Of a stretch of 5,996 nucleotides of DNA, positions 1 to 4,617 are shown in pieces. The DNA comes from Defluviicoccus sp. (GTDB lineage Bacteria > Pseudomonadota > Alphaproteobacteria > MPNO01), in NCBI GenBank assembly GCA_028820945.1, contig JAPPHW010000423.1, positions 1-5,996 on the forward strand, read 5' to 3'. Every line of letters begins with the position of its first letter. Position 1 is the first letter of the stretch. The position numbers and the translations under genes were made by a program. The notes below the pieces were generated by a model that was not told the DNA's origin, ran no database searches, and saw only the letters and a list, made by a program, of their open reading frames with translations.

Positions 1-32
1 CGTGGATGCCCGGAACAAGTCCGGGCATGACG
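1..32. repeat. Dispersed palindromic repeat, copy 1
   Basis: The arms ATGCCCGGA (6-14) and TCCGGGCAT (20-28) pair perfectly around ACAAG. The reverse complement begins CGTCATGCCCGGACTTGTTC, a form I recognise as a common intergenic repeat of Hyphomicrobiales genomes. It may continue left of the window. It lies inside the open frame that follows the DUF5615 N-terminus. Confidence 0.75.
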
Positions 33-119
33 GCTGGGGGGAGAGGATGGCCGGAGAATGCCCGCCCCGCCCGGCATCGTTCCCGCCCATCGGCGCACAA
101 CCCGGCCTGAAAATCTAAA

Positions 120-152
120 CCGGACAGCAATGGAACAAGTCCGGACATGACG
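120..152. repeat. Dispersed palindromic repeat, copy 2 (degenerate)
   Basis: Positions 132-152 match 12-32 at 20 of 21 bases, in the same orientation and exactly 120 bp apart. The left half has decayed: only CCGGAC (120-125) still pairs with GTCCGG (139-144). This copy lies at the point where the DUF5615 coding similarity ends (about 155-170), so it probably marks the junction that broke the toxin gene. Confidence 0.7.
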
Positions 153-318
153 CGGTAGAGGAGAGGCGGACGCAAGGACGTCGCGGTCGGGCTCCCCGAG
201 GTCTCCGACATCGCGCGGATGGGTCACGGCGTGCACGCCCTCGGCATTGAACGCCCGGCCGATCGCCGGCGACAGGCACTCGTCGAGAAACAGGCGCACG
301 CGCTGCCTTGACCGCCGG

Positions 319-909
319 TCAGGCTGCGCTGCGCCAGGGCCTGCCGGAGGGGCGGCCCCGCAGCGGGTGGGTTCTGGCGTAGAGTTCGGCCGCGGCGAAA
401 GCCTCGCGCGGGACTTCCGGATAGTCGGCGGCGAGGTCGTCCACGGTCTCCCCGTCCCGCATCCGTCCCAGGATCGCATAGACCGTCAACCGGGCTCCCG
501 CGACGACCGACGTCCCGCCCTGGATCGCGGGGTCGGAAACGATGTATCGGTCGCGGGCGCGACGGTACCGCTCGGCGTCGCGCAACGAATCGCCGGCAAG
601 GCGCCGCAGATCGATTGTCGTGGCCTGGGCGAATTCGACGGTCCCGAGCCGCAAGGGTTCGGTTCGAGCCAGATGCGCCCAGATGGCCCGCTTGTGGCGC
701 GGGGAGAGATCGGTGAGCTTCGCGGCATCGAGGGCGCGGAAGTAGGCGACCGCCCGGATCGGCAGGTAGCGCGTCGCCCCGCCGCGAAACCGGGGCGGCG
801 CGGTCGCGCCCCGCAATATCCCCGCTTCCAGGGCCTTTTCTACCGTCGTCTTCGAGACCCCCGACAGTGCGGCGGTCTCGCGAACGGTCAGTTCGGCGGT
901 GAGGGGCAT
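319..909 (-). CDS. DUF433 domain antitoxin-type protein with N-terminal HTH (copy 1)
   Basis: A 196-residue protein. Residues 7-32 (LTVRETAALSGVSKTTVEKA) look like a MerR/excisionase-type helix-turn-helix. Residues 121-182 fit DUF433: an I-x-D-P entry, the VVAGARLTVYAIL core, DDLAADYP and a final AAAELYA helix. DUF433 proteins are usually antitoxins encoded just before a DUF5615 PIN-like toxin, and that toxin's remnant follows after 19 nt. Presumed role: neutralise the toxin and repress its own operon, in the cytoplasm. I chose ATG 909 over the longer frame to 990 because the paralog at 3838-4404 starts with the same MPL..LTVRETA and because AAGGGA sits 6-7 nt upstream. About 61% identical to that paralog. 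The last six residues (PWRSAA) are an extension the paralog lacks. Confidence 0.85.
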   Translation of the reverse strand: MPLTAELTVRETAALSGVSKTTVEKALEAGILRGATAPPRFRGGATRYLPIRAVAYFRALDAAKLTDLSPRHKRAIWAHLARTEPLRLGTVEFAQATTIDLRRLAGDSLRDAERYRRARDRYIVSDPAIQGGTSVVAGARLTVYAILGRMRDGETVDDLAADYPEVPREAFAAAELYARTHPLRGRPSGRPWRSAA

Positions 910-910
910 T

Positions 911-934
911 ATTCGTTCCCTTGCGGGAACGAAT
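911..934. promoter_or_regulatory. Perfect inverted repeat over the DUF433 (copy 1) ribosome-binding site
   Basis: ATTCGTTCCC (911-920) and GGGAACGAAT (925-934) are perfect complements around TTGC, and the element ends one base before the start codon. On the minus strand the downstream arm contains the Shine-Dalgarno AAGGGA. It could be an operator for the HTH antitoxin or a hairpin hiding the ribosome-binding site. A related element sits at the same place before the second DUF433 gene, which supports a function. Confidence 0.75.
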
Positions 935-965
935 ATAGGTAGGCGATGCTGGCGCGGACAGTCAA
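932..965 (-). promoter_or_regulatory. Possible promoter of DUF433 copy 1
   Basis: On the minus strand TTGACT (965-960) resembles a -35 box. Downstream are TACCTA (941-936, spacer 18) and the better-looking TATATT (937-932, spacer 22, too long). The -10 area overlaps the edge of the 911-934 palindrome, so a bound repressor would block it. Weak assignment, and a start further upstream inside 979-1011 is an alternative. Confidence 0.35.
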
Positions 966-978
966 GGAAAGCATGAGT

Positions 979-1011
979 CTTGCCCAACACATTTTATTTT
1001 CGTTGGGCAAG
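979..1011 (-). promoter_or_regulatory. 33-bp palindromic site, copy facing the DUF433 gene
   Basis: CTTGCCCAAC (979-988) and GTTGGGCAAG (1002-1011) are perfect inverted arms around an AT-rich centre. Read on the minus strand, the site matches 1073-1105 read on the plus strand at 28 of 33 bases, including the GAAAATAA core. Likely an operator with an outward-facing -10-like core (AATAAA). Confidence 0.7.
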
Positions 1012-1072
1012 ATTTCCCCAGCCGGGCTTCCGGGTGCCGCCGCGCTTGCCTTCGGTTCATGTTCGGGACACA

Positions 1073-1105
1073 ATTGCCCAAAGAAAATAATTTTTGTTGG
1101 GCAAG
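1073..1105 (+). promoter_or_regulatory. 33-bp palindromic site, copy facing the nucleotidyltransferase gene
   Basis: TTGCCCAA (1074-1081) and TTGGGCAA (1097-1104) are inverted around 15 nt, the same spacing as the copy at 979-1011. AATAAT (1086-1091) matches the -10 consensus at 5 of 6 positions, with no strong -35 seen. The right arm overlaps the ribosome-binding site (CAAGG) of the gene starting at 1112, so binding could block both transcription and translation start. Confidence 0.7.
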
Positions 1106-1111
1106 GCACAA

Positions 1112-2158
1112 GTGACCGAAGACGCACGAACCCGGCATCTGCCCCTCACCGTGCAGACGGCCTATTCCGACCTGCTCGCGCGCCTCCAGGAGGACGCGGT
1201 GCTGGAGCTCGGGGGGACGCCGGTTCTTCGCGTGCGGGACAATCGCAAATACTGGTATTCGGTCCAGCGGCTCGCCGGCCGCGCGGTCGAGCGCTATCTC
1301 GGGCCGGACTCCCCGGAAGTTCGGGAGCGGGTCGAACGCGCCCGTCAGGCGAACGAGGAGTCGAGGGAGCGCCAGAGCCAGCGCGCCCGGCTCGCCCGCA
1401 TGTGCCGCGCGGGCGGGCTGCCGGCGGCGGATGCGCGGACCGGCAAGGTGCTGCTCGCGCTGTCGAAGGCGGGCGTGTTCCGGCTCCGCGGCGTGCTCGT
1501 CGGCACCCACGCCTTTCGCTGCTACCCCGCGCTGCTCGGCTTCGAGATCCCGGAGGCCCGCGCCGTCACCGAAGATATCGACATCGCGGCGTACCGGTCG
1601 GTCCCGGTCGCGCTCGACGACCGCCTCGATCCGTCGCTCGCGGAAGCGCTGAACCGGATCGGGCCGTTCGTCGCCCGGCCCGGCCTCCATCGGGAGCCCA
1701 CCGCGCGGGGCGACTCCGGGAGCGGCGCGATGGTCGAGCTGCTCACGCCCAACGAGGGGCCGGACCAGGACCAGCCGATCGAGCTCCCGGCGCTCGGCGC
1801 CCACGCCGTCCCGCTCCGGTTCCTGGACTACCTGATCCGCGAGCCGGTGCAGGCGGCGATCCTCTACCGGTCGGGGGTCCTCGCGAACGTTCCCGACCCC
1901 GCGCGCTACGCGGTCCACAAGCTCATCGTCGCGACCCGGCGGACGGCCTCGGCGCCGGCCAAGGCGAGAAAGGACGTCGAACAGTCGGCCGCGCTGATCC
2001 GCGTGCTGGCGGAGGACCGCCCCGACGAGCTCGAGGACGCGTACGCCGAGGCCCGGGCGCGCGGGCCGGCGTGGCGGGAAGCGGTGGAGCGGGGCGCGCG
2101 GCGGCTGGGCGCGGACGCGAGGGCCGCGTTGGCGGAGGCGGTGGGGGAGGTGATGTGA
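1112..2158 (+). CDS. Nucleotidyltransferase-fold protein, GSU2403/COG5397 type
   Basis: From GTG 1112 the protein is 348 residues. AAGG (1103-1106) lies 5 nt before this GTG, so I prefer it to TTG 1094, which lies inside the palindromic site. The N-terminal third is helical and charged, with a KYWYSVQR segment and a RYLGPDSPEV turn typical of this family. The core is VLVGTHAFRCYPALLGF (VGTHA near 130-134) followed by TEDIDIA, giving the DxD acidic pair at 155 and 157. These look like the nucleotide- and metal-binding parts of a polymerase-beta-type fold. The rest is a mixed and helical C-terminal domain. Substrate and role are unknown. Some related folds serve in toxin-antitoxin or abortive-infection pairs, but no HEPN or AbiEi-like partner is visible here. 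GC and codon use fit the host-like high-GC parts of the window. Confidence 0.8.
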   Translation: MTEDARTRHLPLTVQTAYSDLLARLQEDAVLELGGTPVLRVRDNRKYWYSVQRLAGRAVERYLGPDSPEVRERVERARQANEESRERQSQRARLARMCRAGGLPAADARTGKVLLALSKAGVFRLRGVLVGTHAFRCYPALLGFEIPEARAVTEDIDIAAYRSVPVALDDRLDPSLAEALNRIGPFVARPGLHREPTARGDSGSGAMVELLTPNEGPDQDQPIELPALGAHAVPLRFLDYLIREPVQAAILYRSGVLANVPDPARYAVHKLIVATRRTASAPAKARKDVEQSAALIRVLAEDRPDELEDAYAEARARGPAWREAVERGARRLGADARAALAEAVGEVM

Positions 2159-2400
2159 TGGCCTGCGCGAAGTCGCCTACACTTCGGTGGCATCAGAATC
2201 TGGGAGTTCAGGAGACAAAGACGCATGGGGTTGGTGAAGCGGTGGAATCGTACAGAAAAATTAACGACGGCAAAGCCTCACGGGTGCCAGTCTCAGGACT
2301 GCCGAACCTGACCGGGTCACAATCACGATCCTTGAAAGCCTTGACAAACGGGAGCGACACTGTTGGTCCGAAAGCAAATGACGACAACTTGATTAACTGA
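2158..2400 (+). CDS. Doubtful small ORF overlapping the nucleotidyltransferase stop
   Basis: This 80-residue frame starts at ATG 2158-2160, overlapping the previous TGA as TGATG. A strong GGGGGAGG lies 7 nt upstream, which would suit translational coupling. Against it: no GC bias at third positions, no recognisable motif, and composition changing right here from very high to moderate GC. The product (MACAKSPTLRWHQ...) is polar, with no membrane segment. It may be read-through into the edge of a foreign segment rather than a real gene. Confidence 0.25.
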   Translation: MACAKSPTLRWHQNLGVQETKTHGVGEAVESYRKINDGKASRVPVSGLPNLTGSQSRSLKALTNGSDTVGPKANDDNLIN

Positions 2401-3297
2401 CAAAATCTCCCGCTTTGATTCTTTTACCATTGTCTATTGGTCGGCTCTTGCCGATGCTGAAACATCCAGCTCCTTACTTCTTGGCACGGTTGTCTGGATC
2501 TCCTTCCGTCCAACCATGCTCTCGCCTCTCTTAAGCAATAGGACTCCTCGAAAGGAATATCGTAACACTTTGTATCTTTTTTGTCATCAGCTTTGCACGG
2601 CTTAGTATCCCAGCCATTCTTGAACATGCACATTTCATAGGTCTGTATTGTACCTCGCAATCGATCAATTTCCGAATAACCGCTGTACCATTTTTCGATT
2701 CCATATAGCCAGGCGGCACGGTGGCACGCCAATATGGAAAATAGCCTTTCATGATCTTCGGAAGCCGTCGTTGTTTTTCTAGCAATGGTTTCTTGCGATA
2801 GATCCGTTGATTTCTTGTCAATTAATTCTATGTACTTTTTCGTCGTCAGCTTTGTGTTTCGTGTGATCTCTCGGTCTTGTTCTTCTAGGTAGTCTACGAG
2901 TACAAAGCCAGATAATATAAATGTAGGAATAAGGACGATGGGCCAGACAAAGCTCCTCACAAGTGTTATGAGCAACTTACGTTGCTTCTTGAGCTCTTCT
3001 TCGTTTTTGGGCTTAAGTCCTATCTCCTGCAATTTCTTGATGATATCTTTCCGTTTTCTAGTCCTGTCTTTTAGAAATTTTATTTTTTCCTCAGTCCAAA
3101 TTTTGGTATCGGGCCGGATCCATATGACAAGAATAACCGCCAACATTGCGGCTAATACGGAGACCATAAATTGATTGAGTGTTTCCATACTGGGACCGTA
3201 CCAGTACAGCCAATCACCCAAGCTGGAGGCGATTTCGGTGTGGGCGTTCACGTTAGTGATTCCTTTATTTGGGGTGCTGTAAGGACTGATATTTCCC
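2159..3297. other. Low-GC segment, probably acquired
   Basis: GC falls to about half just after the nucleotidyltransferase stop, then to roughly 40% across 2400-3290 (25 of 60 in 2761-2820). It returns to very high GC at about 3300, inside the tail of the HTH antitoxin gene. Codons AAA, ATA, TTA and AGA are common inside it and rare outside. I saw no integrase, insertion sequence, tRNA or clear flanking direct repeat, so the route of entry is unknown. 2159-2423 holds only the doubtful 80-residue ORF and a 5-bp hairpin (CAGTC-TCAG-GACTG), with no U-rich terminator. Confidence 0.7.
2424..3251 (-). CDS. Unrecognised two-helix membrane protein with six-Cys C-terminal domain
   Basis: I do not recognise the family. 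From GTG 3251 it is 275 residues, with AAAGGA 9 nt upstream. Alternatives are ATG 3323, which overlaps the HTH gene, and ATG 3188, which lacks a ribosome-binding site. Helix 1 is about 25-45 (FMVSVLAAMLAVILVIWI). A highly basic, coiled-coil-like loop (46-93, many K/R) follows, then helix 2 at about 100-120. By the positive-inside rule the loop is cytoplasmic and both ends are periplasmic. The C-terminal domain (123-275) has Cys at 176, 208, 219, 229, 239 and 256, suggesting disulfides. It includes YEMCMFKNGW, similar to the CM..(K)GW pattern of small Hyphomicrobiales envelope proteins. Codon use is AT-rich and unlike its neighbours. It follows the HTH antitoxin by 46 nt and probably shares its promoter. 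It could be a replaced toxin or an unrelated passenger. Confidence 0.75.
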   Translation of the reverse strand: MNAHTEIASSLGDWLYWYGPSMETLNQFMVSVLAAMLAVILVIWIRPDTKIWTEEKIKFLKDRTRKRKDIIKKLQEIGLKPKNEEELKKQRKLLITLVRSFVWPIVLIPTFILSGFVLVDYLEEQDREITRNTKLTTKKYIELIDKKSTDLSQETIARKTTTASEDHERLFSILACHRAAWLYGIEKWYSGYSEIDRLRGTIQTYEMCMFKNGWDTKPCKADDKKDTKCYDIPFEESYCLREARAWLDGRRSRQPCQEVRSWMFQHRQEPTNRQW

Positions 3298-3762
3298 TCA
3301 ACGAATGCCGTAGCCCATGTCATGGGCCTGGGCTTCACGGGTCAGCCGGTCGAGCGCGCGCTCGCGTTCGCGGTCGATGGCGTCCTTGTAGGCCATGACG
3401 TCCTCCATGCGGATGCGGCGGTGCCTGCCGACCTTGCGGTGCGGGATGGCGCCCCGGTCGAGGAGCTTGATCAGGTACGGGCGGGAGACGTTCAGCACGT
3501 CCGCCGCTTGGACCGTGGTCAGCTCGGCGCGCTCCGGGATCAGCGTCACGCCCTGTCCCGCGGCCATGGCCTCAAGGATTTGCGCGAGCAGTTCGACCGC
3601 GCCCGCGGGAAGGTCGATCGGCTGATCCCGTTCGCTGTCCCTCACGCGCAGCGTCAGCGGAAGGTCGCTACCCGCATAGCGGGACAGGATACGGCCCGTG
3701 CTACGCGCGATGGCGGCGTCGCGCGGCGTGGGCGGGCGTTGCCGGCGAGCGGACATGCTCAT
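3298..3762 (-). CDS. Excisionase-type HTH antitoxin (partner of a PIN toxin, not present)
   Basis: 154 residues from ATG 3762, chosen because GGGGAGG (3774-3768) lies 5 nt upstream; the longer frame to 3834 has no such support. Residues 80-125 are a MerR/excisionase helix-turn-helix: LTTVQAADVLNVSRPYLIKL, then IPHRKVGRHRRIRMEDVMAY with the basic wing. The C-terminal helix (RERERALDRLTREAQAHDMG) is the usual toxin-binding part. Proteins of this build are commonly antitoxins encoded just before a PIN-domain ribonuclease. Here the next gene is instead a low-GC membrane protein. The GC shift falls at the last few codons, so the C-terminus may be slightly altered. It is expected to bind its own promoter. 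Confidence 0.8.
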   Translation of the reverse strand: MSMSARRQRPPTPRDAAIARSTGRILSRYAGSDLPLTLRVRDSERDQPIDLPAGAVELLAQILEAMAAGQGVTLIPERAELTTVQAADVLNVSRPYLIKLLDRGAIPHRKVGRHRRIRMEDVMAYKDAIDRERERALDRLTREAQAHDMGYGIR

Positions 3763-3811
3763 GGTTGCCTCCCCGGTTGGAGTCTTTTGAGAGGTTTGCG
3801 CTCCTGATTGA

Positions 3812-3841
3812 AATAAATGAAGCGAACGAAGCAAATGTCAA
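3812..3841 (-). promoter_or_regulatory. Promoter of the HTH antitoxin gene, with embedded tandem repeat
   Basis: A perfect TTGACA (3841-3836, minus) is followed after 18 nt by TTTATT (3817-3812), 4 of 6 to the -10 consensus. The -35 box contains the TGA stop of the upstream DUF433 gene. Between the boxes lies a 9-bp tandem repeat, GAAGCGAAC (3819-3827) and GAAGCAAAT (3828-3836), a good candidate operator for the antitoxin. The leader to ATG 3762 is about 40 nt and AT-rich relative to its surroundings. Confidence 0.6.
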
Positions 3842-4404
3842 CGCCCCTTCGGCCGCCCCCTTAGCGGATGCGTCGTGGCGTAGACCTGGGCCGCCGCGAA
3901 GGCCCTCGGCGGCACGTCCGGATACTCCGCCGCGAGGTCTTCGAGCGTCGCCCCGCCCTCCAGCCGCGCGAGCACCGCGTGCACCGTCAACCCAGTCCCC
4001 GCGACGACCGGCGCGGCGCCGTCCGGGCCGGGGGCGATGTGGCGGCCGCGGGCGTCGAGGTAGCGCTCGGCGTAGTTGAGCGCGCGGGTTGCGAGGCGGT
4101 CGAGGTCCAGCGTCGCGCCGGGGGCGAACTCGATCGGCTGGAGCGGGCCGGGCTTGAGGGTCGTCAGCTGGTCCCACAGCGCCCGCTTGTGGCGCAGCGG
4201 CAGGTCCGCGAGGTCGGCGGCGTCGAGCGCGTGGAAATACGCCACCGCCCGGATCGGCAGGAACCGCGCCGCGCCGCCGCGGAACCGGGCCGGCGCGGGC
4301 ACGGCCTTGAGCACGCCGGCCTCCAGCGCCTTCTCGACGGTCTTTGCCGAAACCCCCGCGAGGAGGGCGGTCTCACGGACGGTCAGGTCGGGGGATAGGG
4401 GCAT
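3838..4404 (-). CDS. DUF433 domain antitoxin-type protein with N-terminal HTH (copy 2, orphan)
   Basis: 188 residues with the same layout as the 319-909 protein: HTH at about 7-32 (LTVRETALLAGVSAKTVEKA), a conserved linker (FRGGAARFLPIRAVAYF; RHKRALW) and DUF433 at about 121-180 ending AAQVYATTHPLRGRP. Hand alignment gives about 115 of 188 identities. Differences in the core are notable: the usual I-x-D-P entry is replaced by IAPGPDG, and ARLTV becomes TGLTV, losing the arginine. No DUF5615 toxin follows; the stop overlaps the -35 box of the HTH antitoxin gene. It may be a solitary regulator or an antitoxin that outlived its toxin. Start ATG 4404 has AGGGA upstream and the same MPL beginning as its paralog. 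Confidence 0.85.
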   Translation of the reverse strand: MPLSPDLTVRETALLAGVSAKTVEKALEAGVLKAVPAPARFRGGAARFLPIRAVAYFHALDAADLADLPLRHKRALWDQLTTLKPGPLQPIEFAPGATLDLDRLATRALNYAERYLDARGRHIAPGPDGAAPVVAGTGLTVHAVLARLEGGATLEDLAAEYPDVPPRAFAAAQVYATTHPLRGRPKGR

Positions 4405-4405
4405 A

Positions 4406-4429
4406 ATTGATCCCTCAAGGGAGACGAAT
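4406..4429. promoter_or_regulatory. Imperfect inverted repeat before DUF433 copy 2
   Basis: TCCC (4411-4414) and GGGA (4419-4422) pair around TCAA, flanked by ATTGA on one side and GACGAAT on the other. Relative to the start codon it matches the perfect palindrome at 911-934: CAT, AT-rich arm, TCCC, four-base loop, GGGA, GAATAT. The Shine-Dalgarno lies in the arm. Likely the same kind of autoregulatory site, partly decayed or diverged. Confidence 0.55.
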
Positions 4430-4473
4430 ATGGGCGTCGGGCGGCCCCGCCGGCAAGGCGTTTCGGGCGATTT

Positions 4474-4490
4474 GCGTCCCCCGGGGACGC
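4474..4490. repeat. 17-bp near-perfect palindrome
   Basis: GCGTCCCC (4474-4481) and GGGGACGC (4483-4490) are exact inverted arms around a single C, about 70 bp upstream of DUF433 copy 2. It could be a protein-binding site, but in sequence this GC-rich a chance palindrome is possible. Confidence 0.4.
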
Positions 4491-4522
4491 GGCGGGAATG
4501 CGCTGGGCCGTTCTTGACCCAC

Positions 4523-4540
4523 CCCGCGAAGCCTCGCGGG
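4523..4540 (-). terminator. GC-rich hairpin, possible weak terminator after the MFS gene
   Basis: CCCGCGA (4523-4529) and TCGCGGG (4534-4540) form a perfect 7-bp stem with a 4-nt loop between the MFS gene and the DUF433 gene. No U-run follows on the minus strand, so intrinsic termination would be weak. Confidence 0.3.
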
Positions 4541-4564
4541 AGCGAATTAACGGCTTAGGGCAAG

Positions 4565-4580
4565 TTCTTCACGTAAAGGA
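4565..4580. other. Degenerate parS-like sequence
   Basis: TTCTTCACGTAAAGGA matches the parS consensus at 11 of 16 positions and keeps the TTCACGT core, 21 bp from the perfect site. It may be a decayed second ParB site or chance. Confidence 0.25.
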
Positions 4581-4601
4581 TAAGTCAGCAAGGTTGACCT
4601 T

Positions 4602-4617
4602 TGTTTCACGTGAAACA
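4602..4617. other. parS: parS centromere site (ParB/Spo0J binding)
   Basis: TGTTTCACGTGAAACA is a perfect 16-bp palindrome and matches the widely conserved chromosomal parS consensus at every base. ParB (Spo0J) CTPases load at such sites, spread as sliding clamps and recruit ParA and SMC for chromosome segregation. In most bacteria these sites cluster near the replication origin. It abuts the TAA of the MFS gene (4618-4620), in a non-coding gap. parA and parB are not in the window. Confidence 0.93.

Larger units (their letters stand above)
1..299 (-). pseudogene. DUF5615 PIN-like toxin, 5' part only, interrupted by repeats
   Basis: The reading starts at GTG (299-297), 19 nt after the DUF433 stop, with AAGG about 7 nt upstream. 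It begins VRLFLDECLSPAIGRAF and continues through VHAVTHPRDVGDLGEPDRDV. This is the typical N-terminus of DUF5615 (Mut7-C/PIN-like) proteins, including the early acidic pair after LFL. These are the usual partners of DUF433 antitoxins and are presumed ribonucleases. After about residue 44 the family pattern stops (expected: a continuing 'VLARA...' helix and a second acidic motif). The frame stays open to the window edge but encodes low-complexity Arg/Pro/Ser sequence over two dispersed repeat copies. I read this as a toxin disrupted by repeat insertion or recombination. The family match is by eye, and the true 3' end lies outside the window. Confidence 0.7.

Noticed and set aside
1..152. CRISPR-like array from the two left repeats
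   Set aside because: Only two imperfect copies 120 bp apart with no regular spacers; they fit a dispersed palindromic repeat.
247..942. 231-residue plus-strand frame opposite the DUF433 gene
   Set aside because: Arg/Gly-rich antisense shadow of a gene with clear family motifs on the minus strand.
910..990. N-terminal extension of the DUF433 (copy 1) gene to 990
   Set aside because: It would translate through the palindromic regulatory sites, has no counterpart in the paralog, and the ATG at 909 has a good ribosome-binding site.
962..1918. 318-residue minus-strand frame opposite the nucleotidyltransferase gene
   Set aside because: No family pattern and composition typical of an antisense open frame in GC-rich DNA.
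946..2157. Long plus-strand frame (484 residues in all) overlapping the nucleotidyltransferase gene
   Set aside because: Low-complexity Arg/Ala/Gly sequence in a shifted frame; the 1112-2158 frame has the conserved motifs. Only its last 80 codons fall outside that gene.
2159..2423. Attachment site or tRNA fragment at the edge of the low-GC segment
   Set aside because: No tRNA-like arms, no matching direct repeat at about 3300 and no integrase in the window.
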